From an uncultured Alphaproteobacteria bacterium (GTDB taxonomy: Bacteria > Pseudomonadota > Alphaproteobacteria > Micavibrionales > Micavibrionaceae), in the NCBI GenBank assembly GCA_900696495.1, contig CAADGI010000012.1, positions 1 through 64,000 on the forward strand: a stretch of 64,000 nt of DNA, written 5' to 3'. Below, in pieces: positions 33,631 to 42,282 of this stretch. The position numbers were made by a program, and so were the translations under genes. How positions within the stretch are numbered: the stretch's first letter is position 1; the number at the start of each line of letters is the position of its first letter. The notes beneath the pieces were generated by a model. It saw nothing but the letters and a program-made list of their open reading frames with translations, was not told the DNA's origin and did no database searches.

Positions 33631-34349
33631 GCTGCACCATTTTCACCTGCGAAGGCATCGTTCACGGCCCTTAAATCTTCCGGGGTGCTGATATGGTGCC
33701 AGTCGCCCTTGTGTTCAACGGCGAAGAGGCGGCCTGCCCGTTCGGCCTTGTCGAGGAGGGCGAGATAGGAGGACGGGCCTTCGGAGACGCCGTCGAAAAT
33801 CCGGGGGTGGTTGATGCGCATGCTGGTGAACATGTGGGTGCCGGTCCGGGTTTTGGAGCGCACGGCGCGGCCGTCCGGAGGGATGTCATAATCACCCACC
33901 CCGGCGGTCAGTTTCATGGCCGAAACCGGCTGCAACAAAATGAGGATATCCATCGTCGCGGGGTCCCATTTTGCTGCGAGGGCCTGGAGCGCGGGAGCCT
34001 CCGGCGCATCGGTCCAGAGGCCGTCGCCGCTGAGCACGAAAAAGGGGTCGCCGCCGAAATGCTGCAGGGCCTTTTTGATGCCGCCGGCGGTGTCGAGCAG
34101 GACGGGTTCGTGGGAGAGGACGATCTCCGGGCCGGGCCGGTTTTTCAGATGGTCGGTGATTTGCTGCGCCAGGTGGTGGGTGTTGATGACGGCCTTCTTG
34201 ACCCCGAATTGCTGCAGCTGATGAAGCGTGCGGCTGAGCAGGGTCTGCCCGGCGACCTCGGCCAGGGGTTTCGGGATGCGGTCGGTCAGCGGGCGCATGC
34301 GGGTGCCGAGCCCGGCGGCGAGGATGAAAGCTTTGTCCGGGGTTGTCAT
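33627..34349 (-). CDS. murU: Nucleotidyltransferase, MurU-type (N-acetylmuramate-1-phosphate uridylyltransferase)
   Basis: This 240-residue sugar-phosphate nucleotidyltransferase has the signature AAGLGTRMRPLTDRIPKPL. INTHHLAQQI and the acidic LSGDGLW follow the MurU pattern. MurU makes UDP-N-acetylmuramic acid from recycled muramic acid 1-phosphate, bypassing MurA. In most Alphaproteobacteria I know of, an AmgK kinase gene lies between tsaE and murU. Here tsaE and murU overlap by four bases and no amgK is in the window. The assignment rests on context and motif, so another sugar phosphate remains possible. Confidence 0.78.
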   Translation of the reverse strand: MTTPDKAFILAAGLGTRMRPLTDRIPKPLAEVAGQTLLSRTLHQLQQFGVKKAVINTHHLAQQITDHLKNRPGPEIVLSHEPVLLDTAGGIKKALQHFGGDPFFVLSGDGLWTDAPEAPALQALAAKWDPATMDILILLQPVSAMKLTAGVGDYDIPPDGRAVRSKTRTGTHMFTSMRINHPRIFDGVSEGPSSYLALLDKAERAGRLFAVEHKGDWHHISTPEDLRAVNDAFAGENGAA

Positions 34350-34786
34350 TTGCGCTCCGTCACCTGAATCGATCTTGAGTTCGGCTTATTTTTGACGGGG
34401 GCGAAGAGGATGTCCAGCCCGCGGGGCGGCAAAAGGCCCGAGTCGATCCGTTCCGGCCATTCGACAAGCATGATTCCGAGCAATGCGTCGTCCCAGCCAA
34501 GTTCAAAGATTTCACCGGAGGATTTCAGGCGGTAGAGGTCGAAATGGGAAAGCGGGCCTTTCGGGGTGTCATAAGGCTGGACCAGGGTGAAGGTGGGGCT
34601 GGGGACTTCGAGGCCCGGCTCGCCGGTCAGGGCGCGGATGAGGGCCCGGGCGAAAACAGACTTGCCGCCGCCAAGGGGCCCACGCAGCAAAACGCCGTCG
34701 CCGGGGCGCAGCAGGGGCGCGAGACCGGCCGCGATCCGGGCCGTTTCCTCTTCGGAATGCGTTTCGATTGCCGCCGGAAGCTTCAT
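34346..34786 (-). CDS. tsaE: tRNA threonylcarbamoyladenosine biosynthesis ATPase TsaE
   Basis: This 146-residue P-loop ATPase works with TsaB and TsaD to make t6A on tRNAs that read ANN codons. The Walker A motif is GPLGGGKSVFAR; SPTFTLVQPY and HFDLYRL are invariant family motifs, and VEWPERI ends the core. It has serine rather than the usual threonine after the P-loop lysine, which is compatible with function. It is the first gene of the tsaE-murU-addB-addA unit, all joined by four-base overlaps. Confidence 0.94.
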   Translation of the reverse strand: MKLPAAIETHSEEETARIAAGLAPLLRPGDGVLLRGPLGGGKSVFARALIRALTGEPGLEVPSPTFTLVQPYDTPKGPLSHFDLYRLKSSGEIFELGWDDALLGIMLVEWPERIDSGLLPPRGLDILFAPVKNKPNSRSIQVTERK

Positions 34787-34853
34787 GGTACAAGCACTAT
34801 ATTACGCCAAACCGCCTGTGGCTATGGGGGCCGGAAATTGGTAAAATAAAGGG

Positions 34854-35264
34854 ATGAAGGCTGTTTTTCCATTGCTGGCCCTGTTCCTGATTGCTGCACC
34901 CGCGCAGGCGCAGGAAATCGTGCAGGAACCGCTTTGTTTCGGGGTGCGGAACGAGGCGCCCTACAAGGTCTACGGCAATTTCGGGACGGATTATTACGTC
35001 GCCGAAGACGGCACCAAGGCGCGGCATCGCTCGAATTTCAGGCTCGACGAGCCGGGATCGGTGGACGAGGAGGGTTACCCGTCCGACCGCGCCGAATTCT
35101 GTTCCTATGGCCCGTTCTACCCGGACCGGAAGCTGGAAATCGTGCTGCGGACGCTGGTGCCGGTATTCAGCTGCAAGACGCGCATCGACCAGGGCGAGAT
35201 TGTTATTAAAGGCCACCGCAAGCCCGAGGGCGGCGCGGAGACGTGGGCGGAGTGTTTCGAATAG
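34854..35264 (+). CDS. Hypothetical secreted protein
   Basis: This 136-residue protein has a clear signal peptide (MKAVFPLLALFLIAAPAQAQ, residues 1-20). The mature part has four cysteines (in EPLCFGV, AEFCSYG, VFSCKTR and AECFE) that could form two disulphides in the periplasm. A beta-rich pattern is suggested by KVYGNFGTDYYV and LEIVLRTLVPVF. No family is recognised. It is transcribed divergently from tsaE with a short shared promoter region. Confidence 0.6.
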   Translation: MKAVFPLLALFLIAAPAQAQEIVQEPLCFGVRNEAPYKVYGNFGTDYYVAEDGTKARHRSNFRLDEPGSVDEEGYPSDRAEFCSYGPFYPDRKLEIVLRTLVPVFSCKTRIDQGEIVIKGHRKPEGGAETWAECFE

Positions 35265-35308
35265 CCCCAAATTTGCCCGTTTCCCAGGCATTATGATAGT
35301 TTAAGCCC

Positions 35309-35677
35309 ATGCAAAGAAATTTCAGACCGACAGGATTTACAGTCCGCCGCGAAGCGCGGACGGGCGCATTTGAAGTCGAGACGGGTTTCGGTCCTGAAAC
35401 GGATGAGCGTATGCATACGCTGCTGGTCATCACCGAGCCGGGAAATAATAAAAGTGCGGATGCGTTGATTGCCGCCGCCGTGCTGCAGGATGGAAAAATT
35501 CCGCGAGGCGCCGCGCGATCCCTGCCGCCGGATCTTTTATCTGATGATGGGACGATCCCCGGTGATTTCTGCGAAGCGATCCGGGCCGCCGTGCAATTTC
35601 ATTATCTCAGAGTCAAAGGCATGGACGCGCCGCATTTGACGCCGGGGCTGGATTTTTTGACGCCCGCGCCGCGTTGA
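35309..35677 (+). CDS. Hypothetical 122-residue protein
   Basis: This soluble protein has no signal peptide and no domain I can name. The middle contains HTLLVITEPGNNKSADALIAAAVLQ. It begins 44 bases after the secreted-protein gene on the same strand and its stop abuts the stop of the convergent divL gene. Codon use matches the GC-rich neighbours, which supports it as a real gene. Function unknown. Confidence 0.55.
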   Translation: MQRNFRPTGFTVRREARTGAFEVETGFGPETDERMHTLLVITEPGNNKSADALIAAAVLQDGKIPRGAARSLPPDLLSDDGTIPGDFCEAIRAAVQFHYLRVKGMDAPHLTPGLDFLTPAPR

Positions 35678-38020
35678 TTATTCCGCCGCCGCCGGGATTT
35701 TCAGGGATGTTTTGGTCGAGGTGACGGGGAGTAATAAAGTCACAGTCGTGCCTTTGCCCTGCTCGCTCTCCAGCTCCACCTTGCCTCCATGCAGGGCGAC
35801 GATGCTGCGTACCAGAGGAAGGCCGAGGCCCGCGCCGGTGCGTGACGTTTTGCGTCTGCCGCCGCCGGCGCGCTGGAAGGGTTCGAAGATACGCGTGCGA
35901 TCCTCTTTCGAAATGCCGATGCCGGTATCTTTCACGAAAATGGCGACGCCGTCCTTGCGGCGCTCGGCGCCGAGGGTGATTTGGCCGCCGGCCGGGGTGA
36001 AGGTGATGGCGTTGCGGATCAGGTTGATGATGGCCTGCTGCAGGCGGCGCTCGTCGCCCGCCACAACGCCGACATCCTTCGGGCATTCAAAAAGGATTTT
36101 AATATCTTCCTTGCGCGCCCAGTCCTGGACGAGATCGAACACGCCCTGCAGCATGGCGCGGACTTTCATATCGGCGCGGGCGAGTTTCATATAGCCGGCC
36201 TCGAGCGTCGAAAGATCGAGAATGTCGTTGATGAGGCCGAGCAGGCGTTCGCTGGCATCCTTCATGTCGCGCGTGTATTCCTTCTGGCGCTCGTTCAGAG
36301 GGCCGAAATATTGCTGTTCGAGGATTTCGGTGAAGCCCATGATGGCGTTGAGCGGCGTGCGGAGCTGGTAGGAGACGTTGGCGAGGAAGTCGAGCTTGAG
36401 TTGCTCGGCGGCCTCGAGCGCGGCGTTTTTCTCGCGGAGCGCGTTTTCGACGCGCATCTTGTCGGTAACGTCGGTGTAGGTGATGAGCACGCCGCCGTCG
36501 GGTAGCGGCACGGTCACGAAATCGACCAGCGCGCCGTCGCCGCGCGTCAATCTTCCCTCGTGCATCAGGCGGTCGAGGCCGCTGGCGATCAGTTCGTCGC
36601 GGCGGGCGGGCCAGTCGTCGTTCTGGAAGTTGTGTTTCATCTTCTCGACGATCTTGGTGATATGCGGCTCGCCCTCGAGATCTTCCGGGTGCAGGCCCCA
36701 AAGGCGGCCATAGGCCGGGTTCCAGAGTTTCAGGCGCCCATCGCCGCCGAACACCGCGACCGCTTCGGCGAGGTTGTCGAGCGTTTCCTTCTGCACGGCG
36801 ATAAGGATGTTGTAGGAGGATTCCAGTTGCAGGCGCGAGGTGACGTCTTCGAATGTCATCATCAGGCCGCCGAGCGAATGCGGCACGACGAGCACGCGTA
36901 AGGTCGAGCCGTCGGGCAGGTGCATCATGTCCTCGTAAGGCCCGATCAGGCTGGTGAACATGCCGATCCAGCTTTGCTTGAAGCGCTTGAAGTCGGCCTG
37001 CTCGGGCAGGCGGCGCGTCTGGCGGAGTTTTTCCATGATGTCGCCGAGCTTGGGCCCGGTGTTAAGCCACTGGTCCTCGAGGCCCCAGAGCTGGGAGAAG
37101 GCGGAATTGTAGAATTCCAGTTTTTCATCGGCGCCGTAGATGGCGATGGCGCTGCGGAGCTGCTCGAGCAGTTCCTTGTTCGAGGACTGGTAGCGCTTCA
37201 TGTTGGTTTCGAGCTCTTCCTCGCGCGTGATGTTGAAGGCGATGCCGAGCGTGACGGGAAGCGGCGTGAGCGGAATTTCAGAAATGCGCATCAGGATGCG
37301 CGCGCCCTTGACGACGGCGTGCGCGGTGGTGTCGAGCGTCTTGCCCTCTTTAAGCGCGAGGGCGGCGAGGGTTTTGCCGGGGGCAAGCTCGTCGCGGCTG
37401 GCGGATTTTTTCTTGAGCGCCTGCGCGGCGATTTCCTTCTGGTCTTTCAGAACTGTTTCAACGGTGGTGTTGAGGAAATCGGCATAGGTCGTGTTGCACC
37501 AGATGATTTTCTGGTCGGAATCGCGGAGCCACAAGGGACGGGGAATGGCGTTCAGCGCGGCGCGGGCTTTTACCAGTTCGCTTTCATGGTCCTGTGCGGC
37601 GGCGGGCGTTTTCGCGGGCGCATAATTTTCAGCGTCCTCGATCCACAGGACGTTGAACACGTGTTTGTTATCCGGGCCCGCCCCGCGCGCGCCGGATATG
37701 CGCAGGGATTTCGCGCCGTCATGCGCGCGGGCATTGAGGGAAAAGCGTGTAGCGCTGCGGCGCAGACGGTCCATCAATCCTTCAAGCGCGGCGGCATCGC
37801 CGGGGTCAAGGCGTGACTGGATGTCGGCGAGGCTGCGGACGGATTCGGCGCCGAGCAGGGCCGGCAGGCCGGGGCTGGCGATCACCTCGCCGCGCTCGGA
37901 CCAGCCGCAATATTCGCCGGGAAAGGCGGAGAGGAAGGCCTCGAGCCGCGCGGAGTCGCTGGCCTGCGCGCCGCCGCCGGCGAGTTTACTTAAAAAGGAG
38001 GATTTTTTGCCGCTCTTCAC
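35678..38020 (-). CDS. divL: DivL-type tyrosine kinase homologue (cell-cycle regulator)
   Basis: This 780-residue multi-PAS protein has a degenerate early region (about 30-240), PAS units near residues 285-400 and 410-525, a dimerisation helix, and an intact ATPase domain (INLIRNAITFTP, VKDTGIGI, GAGLGLPLVRSI). At the H-box the sequence is LANVSYQLRTPLNAIMG, so the phospho-acceptor histidine is replaced by tyrosine at residue 551. Caulobacter DivL has the same substitution near residue 550 and a similar length of about 770. DivL binds DivK and controls CckA and so CtrA phosphorylation at the cell pole. The early region has no clear membrane segment. The assignment is strong but rests on this substitution and overall architecture. 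Confidence 0.82.
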   Translation of the reverse strand: MKSGKKSSFLSKLAGGGAQASDSARLEAFLSAFPGEYCGWSERGEVIASPGLPALLGAESVRSLADIQSRLDPGDAAALEGLMDRLRRSATRFSLNARAHDGAKSLRISGARGAGPDNKHVFNVLWIEDAENYAPAKTPAAAQDHESELVKARAALNAIPRPLWLRDSDQKIIWCNTTYADFLNTTVETVLKDQKEIAAQALKKKSASRDELAPGKTLAALALKEGKTLDTTAHAVVKGARILMRISEIPLTPLPVTLGIAFNITREEELETNMKRYQSSNKELLEQLRSAIAIYGADEKLEFYNSAFSQLWGLEDQWLNTGPKLGDIMEKLRQTRRLPEQADFKRFKQSWIGMFTSLIGPYEDMMHLPDGSTLRVLVVPHSLGGLMMTFEDVTSRLQLESSYNILIAVQKETLDNLAEAVAVFGGDGRLKLWNPAYGRLWGLHPEDLEGEPHITKIVEKMKHNFQNDDWPARRDELIASGLDRLMHEGRLTRGDGALVDFVTVPLPDGGVLITYTDVTDKMRVENALREKNAALEAAEQLKLDFLANVSYQLRTPLNAIMGFTEILEQQYFGPLNERQKEYTRDMKDASERLLGLINDILDLSTLEAGYMKLARADMKVRAMLQGVFDLVQDWARKEDIKILFECPKDVGVVAGDERRLQQAIINLIRNAITFTPAGGQITLGAERRKDGVAIFVKDTGIGISKEDRTRIFEPFQRAGGGRRKTSRTGAGLGLPLVRSIVALHGGKVELESEQGKGTTVTLLLPVTSTKTSLKIPAAAE

Positions 38021-38064
38021 ACAAAGAGTCTAGGAAGGACCGGAGAAAAGGACAAGAGCGGAAA

Positions 38065-38994
38065 TTAAGATGCCTTAAGTTCCGGCTGGCCGGGATTGTT
38101 ATCATTGTCACCCTGCGGGGGGTGCGGCGCCGGTATGCGTCTTTCCCTAACCAGTTTTGCAATGAGTGAATCCCATTTTCCGATCTCTGTCTTTTCGCCC
38201 GATTTTTCCAGCATAATGTTGCGAACCTTGTAAAGTTGTTCCGCCTTGGCGGTCACTTCTTCCTGTGTCCATTGCTCGATTGGCTTGTTTCCAAGAATAA
38301 ATTCGTAAGGTTCCTTGGTCAGGTAATCCATGATGCTTGAGCCGGGTGCGATTTTTCCGCCCTGAAAGGCCTGCAAATAGGACAGCGCGACATCGTAACG
38401 GCCGCTAAAGTCGATGATGCGGCCTTTAAGCGTGTTGTGCTTGATATCTTCGATTTTAATACGGCCAGCGCGCAGGCTGGTGCTCAGATTCCGGATGTAA
38501 TCAAGATAAGGGACTGTCTTCTTGTCCTTATGGGTGAGCAGCGCAACATCGGCGACCACATCAGGCTCGAAGCCAAGTTCGATAAGAAATTCCGCAGTAA
38601 GATTAGAATTCTCGAGGACATCATGCAGCAGCGCGATCTGCTTTTCGTAGGGGTCATGAAGCCTCGCGGCAACGTGCTCGGGATGTCTGATATAGGGTTT
38701 TTTTTCAGTCTTCAGAAGCTGGCCTGCATGTGCTGTATGCGCAACGATGCTGGCGACGCTCACGTAAATGACGGCTTCCAGGTCGATTCTTTCAGCATTC
38801 GTGGCTTTGAGATCAACCGTCTTGATGTACTTCGCGACAAGGCTGCCGGCGCGTCTTACTCTCAGCCAGTTTACATGGAGCGCAACCTGCGCTTTGAGTT
38901 TTCCCCGCGTGATGGGACCAAAAATATTCTGCTTTTTCGGAAAGGATTTTTCCGAATTTTTTTGAAACTGATCTTTTATGTCGTCCGTGGCCAT
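38065..38994 (-). CDS. HD-domain hydrolase resembling the ppGpp-hydrolase part of RelA/SpoT
   Basis: This 309-residue protein has a central HD domain (about 80-195). AHTAHAGQLLKTEKKPYIRH matches the start of RSH hydrolase domains, ALLHDVLENS carries the HD pair (H124-D125) and E128, and IKIEDIKHN matches the last metal-binding helix (D183). The usual HDxxED becomes HDVLEN, so the second acidic residue of the ED pair is asparagine. No synthetase, TGS or ACT domain is present. It may be a small alarmone hydrolase or act on another nucleotide. Codon composition is AT-richer than divL next to it. It stands alone on the - strand. Confidence 0.65.
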   Translation of the reverse strand: MATDDIKDQFQKNSEKSFPKKQNIFGPITRGKLKAQVALHVNWLRVRRAGSLVAKYIKTVDLKATNAERIDLEAVIYVSVASIVAHTAHAGQLLKTEKKPYIRHPEHVAARLHDPYEKQIALLHDVLENSNLTAEFLIELGFEPDVVADVALLTHKDKKTVPYLDYIRNLSTSLRAGRIKIEDIKHNTLKGRIIDFSGRYDVALSYLQAFQGGKIAPGSSIMDYLTKEPYEFILGNKPIEQWTQEEVTAKAEQLYKVRNIMLEKSGEKTEIGKWDSLIAKLVRERRIPAPHPPQGDNDNNPGQPELKAS

Positions 38995-39070
38995 GGGCTA
39001 TGGTTGTAGCACACCCATTAATATATGTAAAAGTTTATTATGTATATTGTAGGTTTATATTAGGGATTTC

Positions 39071-39901
39071 TTATAAAATGATCGTCCGCTTATTATGCAG
39101 GAAAATCCGTCTTTCCGCATAAAGCTGGAGGGCGCGGGCGAGGACGCGGGCTTCGGTGTCGCGGCCCAGAGCCTGCATTTTTTGCGGTGTGAAGGCGTGG
39201 TTAACATGGACTGTTTCCTGCTCGATGATCGGGCCTTCATCAAGATCGGCGGTCGCGAAGTGGGCCGTCGCGCCGATGATCTTGACGCCCCTTTCATACG
39301 CCTGGTGATAGGGTTTTGCTCCCTTGAAGCCGGGCAGGAACGAATGATGGATGTTGATGACGCGGCCCGCGTATTTATTGCAAAGATCGGCGGATAAAAT
39401 CTGCATGTAGCGCGCGAGGACGATGAGCTCGGCGCTTGTCGATTCCACCAGTTCGGTGATTTTTTTCTCCTGCGCGGCTTTGTCGCCTTTCATGTAGTGA
39501 AAAGCGAGGCTGCGGTCAGTCACGAGTTTTTCATGCGTGTCATGGTTGGCGGCGACAGCGGTGATTTCAATCGGCAGGTGTTTGGTGCGCCAGCGGTAGA
39601 GCAGATCGTTCAGGCAGTGGTCTTCCTTCGAGACGAGAACCAGCGCGCGGACGGGCTCGCTCGCGGCGTCGATATGCCAGGTCATGGAAAATTTCTGCGC
39701 GATGGTTTTGAAGGCGGCGCGGAATTTTTTTTCGGAATCACTTTTCAACGGCGCATAAACGACGCGCATGAAGAAATGGCCGGAGAAGGGATCATGGAAC
39801 TGCGCGGATTCCTCGATATTGCATTCCGCTCCGCTCAATGCGCCGGCGACCGCGGCGACGATGCCGGGCTGGTCGAGGCAATTCAGGCGCAATACAAACA
39901 T
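39071..39901 (-). CDS. purU: Formyltetrahydrofolate deformylase
   Basis: This 276-residue enzyme has an N-terminal ACT domain (residues 1-75; LDQPGIVAAVAGAL) and a C-terminal formyl-transferase fold with NIHHSFLPGFKGAKPY and GATAHFATADLDEGPIIEQ, which include the catalytic asparagine, histidine and aspartate. It hydrolyses 10-formyl-THF to formate and THF, balancing one-carbon pools. The length fits the family (about 280). It is a single gene on the - strand and the GNAT gene is divergent to it. Confidence 0.93.
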   Translation of the reverse strand: MFVLRLNCLDQPGIVAAVAGALSGAECNIEESAQFHDPFSGHFFMRVVYAPLKSDSEKKFRAAFKTIAQKFSMTWHIDAASEPVRALVLVSKEDHCLNDLLYRWRTKHLPIEITAVAANHDTHEKLVTDRSLAFHYMKGDKAAQEKKITELVESTSAELIVLARYMQILSADLCNKYAGRVINIHHSFLPGFKGAKPYHQAYERGVKIIGATAHFATADLDEGPIIEQETVHVNHAFTPQKMQALGRDTEARVLARALQLYAERRIFLHNKRTIIL

Positions 39902-39953
39902 GGCTTCGGCTCGAAAATGTTATAGATTAATTCCTAACAGGAGTTGTAAAGCC

Positions 39954-40238
39954 ATGAGCGAAAACAATCAAGTAAGGTATAACAAGGCCAAAAAGCGGTA
40001 TGAGATGTCTTTTGACGGTGACATTGTTTACGCCAATGTTCGCAAGGATGAGAATACGCTTTATATCGATTACGTTTTTGCGCCGGAGGAACTGCGCGGT
40101 ACTGGTGCGGCGGGAAAATTCATGGAGCAATTAATGGATACCGTGCGCGCGAAAAAGATGAAAGCAGTGCCCATATGCGGCTATGCCGCCAGTTGGCTCC
40201 GGCGGCATAGCGAAGAATATGGGGATCTAACGTTATAA
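39954..40238 (+). CDS. GNAT-type N-acetyltransferase, small YjdJ-like
   Basis: This 94-residue protein comprises one short acetyltransferase fold: DYVFAPEELRGTGAAGKFMEQLM holds the acetyl-CoA loop (ELRGTGAAGKFM), and VPICGYAASWLRRHSEEY ends the domain. Such short GNATs are conserved but of unknown substrate. The start at 39954 follows CAGGAG; a longer in-frame opening overlapping purU is rejected for lack of sense. GC content is lower than in the surrounding genes. Confidence 0.8.
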   Translation: MSENNQVRYNKAKKRYEMSFDGDIVYANVRKDENTLYIDYVFAPEELRGTGAAGKFMEQLMDTVRAKKMKAVPICGYAASWLRRHSEEYGDLTL

Positions 40239-40245
40239 AACCGAT

Positions 40246-40360
40246 GTCATCCCCGCGACGGCGGGGATCCGGCAAAAAAAGTGCGGCGCCTTTCGGGCGC
40301 CGCGTTTGTATTCCAGATCCCCGTTCTGCGCTCGGCTTTGCCTCGCTGGCCGGGGATGAC
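40246..40360. repeat. Palindromic repeat pair flanking a terminator
   Basis: The left unit (40246-40270) reads GTCATCCCCGCG...CGGGGATCC and the right unit (about 40313-40360) reads GATCCCCG...CGGGGATGAC, in opposite orientation. They belong to the class of short mobile palindromes common in proteobacterial intergenic DNA, as at 48852-48929 and 54468-54493. Confidence 0.6.
40274..40303 (-). terminator. Terminator of ahcY
   Basis: GCGGCGCC (40283-40290) and GGCGCCGC (40296-40303) form a perfect 8-bp stem around TTTCG. On the - strand it is followed by AC and seven T residues (the A-run at 40274-40280 of the + strand). It lies about 67 bases past the ahcY stop. Confidence 0.8.
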
Positions 40361-40369
40361 AAGGGGAGG

Positions 40370-41680
40370 TCAGTACCGGTAGTCGTCTTTCTTGAACGGG
40401 CCCGTCGGCGAGACGCCGATATAGTGCGCCTGCTCTTTCGTCAGCTTCGAGAGTTTCGCGCCGACTTTTTCAAGGTGCAGCATCGCGACTTTTTCATCCA
40501 GTTCTTTCGGAAGAACGTAGACCTTGTTTTCGTACTTGCCGGAGTTGGTCCAGAGTTCGATCTGGGCGAGCGTCTGGTTGGTGAAGCTCGCCGACATGAC
40601 GAAGGAAGGGTGGCCCGTGCCGCAGCCGAGATTCACGAGGCGGCCCTCGGCGAGCAGGATGATGCGCTTGCCGGACGGGAATTCGATTTCATCGACCTGC
40701 GGCTTGATGTTGTTCCATTTCATGTTGCGCAGCGGCTCCACCTGGATCTCGTTGTCGAAGTGGCCGATGTTGCAGACGATGGAACGGTCTTTCATGCCGC
40801 GCATATGATCGACGGTGATGACGTCCTTGTTGCCCGTGGTGGTGACGAAAATGTCGCCGCGCGGAACAGCGTCTTCCATGGTCACGACTTCGTAACCTTC
40901 CATCGCGGCCTGCAGCGCGCAGATCGGATCGATCTCGGTGACGAGAACGCGGCAACCGGCGTGGCGGAGGGAGTCAGCCGAGCCTTTGCCGACATCGCCG
41001 AAACCGGCGACGACGGCGACCTTGCCGGCCATCATGATGTCGGTGGCGCGGCGGATCGAGTCGACGAGGGACTCGCGGCAGCCGTACTTGTTGTCGAATT
41101 TCGATTTCGTAACTGAATCATTCACGTTGATGGCGGGCACTTTCAGCGTGCCTTTTTTCGCCATGTCATGCAGGCGCAGAACGCCCGTGGTGGTTTCCTC
41201 GGAAACGCCCTTCACGTCCTTCATCAGGTCGGCATATTGCTCGTGCATGATTTTCGTGAGGTCGCCGCCGTCATCCAAAATCATGTTCGGCACCCAGCCG
41301 TCCGGGCCCTTGATGGTCTGGTGAATGCACCAGTCATATTCTTCTTCCGTTTCGCCTTTCCATGCGAAGACCGGCGTGCCGCGCGCGGCAATCGCGGCGG
41401 CGGCGTGATCCTGCGTCGAGAAAATGTTGCAGGACGACCAGCGAACACTTGCGCCGAGCGCCTGCAGCGTCTCGATGAGGACGGCGGTCTGGATCGTCAT
41501 GTGGAGGCAGCCGACGATGCGCGCGCCTTTCAGGGGCTGCTTGCCCTTGTATTCCTCGCGCGTCGCCATCAGGCCCGGCATTTCCGCTTCGGCGAGATCG
41601 ATTTCCTTGCGGCCCCATTCGGCCAGGGAAATGTCTTTTACCTTGTAATCGTTCTGTACGGCCTGCGGTTTGGCGCTCAT
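40370..41680 (-). CDS. ahcY: S-adenosylhomocysteine hydrolase
   Basis: This 436-residue NAD-dependent enzyme splits SAH into adenosine and homocysteine, keeping the methyl cycle running. [16 protein letters not shown], the NAD loop [21 protein letters not shown], and [13 protein letters not shown] are near-invariant; the protein ends PFKKDDYRY as expected. The start at 41680 (MSAKPQAV) has AGGAG upstream; a longer reading from 41746 is rejected. No SAH riboswitch was recognised in the 110-base leader. It sits between rapZ and divL, close to the usual alphaproteobacterial order. Confidence 0.96.
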   Translation of the reverse strand: MSAKPQAVQNDYKVKDISLAEWGRKEIDLAEAEMPGLMATREEYKGKQPLKGARIVGCLHMTIQTAVLIETLQALGASVRWSSCNIFSTQDHAAAAIAARGTPVFAWKGETEEEYDWCIHQTIKGPDGWVPNMILDDGGDLTKIMHEQYADLMKDVKGVSEETTTGVLRLHDMAKKGTLKVPAINVNDSVTKSKFDNKYGCRESLVDSIRRATDIMMAGKVAVVAGFGDVGKGSADSLRHAGCRVLVTEIDPICALQAAMEGYEVVTMEDAVPRGDIFVTTTGNKDVITVDHMRGMKDRSIVCNIGHFDNEIQVEPLRNMKWNNIKPQVDEIEFPSGKRIILLAEGRLVNLGCGTGHPSFVMSASFTNQTLAQIELWTNSGKYENKVYVLPKELDEKVAMLHLEKVGAKLSKLTKEQAHYIGVSPTGPFKKDDYRY

Positions 41681-41792
41681 CGGGAGGTCTCCTAAGGGGG
41701 TTAAAAAACGCACGCTTCTTTTGACACTTAAGGCCCGTAGAATCAAGCGAATTAAGGATTTTTTTACCTTTAAAGCGTGATACTATGACGCT

Positions 41793-42179
41793 ATGGGCCT
41801 GAAATTTAACGAACAAAGCGAAAAACCTGAATTCACCAGCAAACCGAACCCGCTGGTGCCGCATTCATGGCAGATTTTTCAGTATAAAAACGACAAGGAC
41901 GAATACGAGCCGGTGGCCGACTATGTCCTGGTCGATACTGAAGAACCCTTTGATATTACTGAGAAAAAAGTCATCAATATGGTGTCGATCCTGAATGGAA
42001 AAAAGAAGCTGATCGACTTCACAAATTTGACCGGAAAGCGGGTTTTGTTTAATATTATTCCAGAGACATCGGAGTCCAACCGTCAAAAAATAGTCTTCAG
42101 AACATATGACGGAGCCGGTGTTTCAAAAGAAAACGCGGTACTAACGATAGAAAAGGGTGTGTTCCATGAAGATTCTTGA
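41793..42179 (+). CDS. Hypothetical 128-residue protein in the former PTS slot
   Basis: This acidic, beta-rich soluble protein has no signal peptide and no recognised domain. It lies divergent to ahcY and convergent to rapZ, in the position where Alphaproteobacteria usually encode the EIIA and HPr proteins. Its sequence shows no histidine motif of either. The composition is AT-richer than its neighbours. It runs into the small frame at 42166. The function is unknown. Confidence 0.5.
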   Translation: MGLKFNEQSEKPEFTSKPNPLVPHSWQIFQYKNDKDEYEPVADYVLVDTEEPFDITEKKVINMVSILNGKKKLIDFTNLTGKRVLFNIIPETSESNRQKIVFRTYDGAGVSKENAVLTIEKGVFHEDS

Positions 42180-42282
42180 TCTGGCAGTCGAATTCGCGAG
42201 AGTGAACAGCGATTCCAATGTGACGACTGGCATTAAACCTGGCCTAGGTTCCAAGCCGGACACTCCGGGCTTTGGCATTTAA
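42166..42282 (+). CDS. Possible 38-residue peptide
   Basis: ATG at 42166 follows AAAAGGG and overlaps the end of the 128-residue gene by 14 bases in another frame. The peptide is MKILDLAVEFARVN followed by a glycine/proline-rich tail ending PGFGI, and its stop abuts the rapZ stop exactly. An amphipathic start and a flexible tail make a small secreted or signalling peptide conceivable. Only position and ribosome-binding site support it. Confidence 0.33.
   Translation: MKILDLAVEFARVNSDSNVTTGIKPGLGSKPDTPGFGI

Noticed and set aside
41681-41792. SAH riboswitch before ahcY
   Set aside because: I looked for the conserved core and did not find it; only an ordinary ribosome-binding site is visible.
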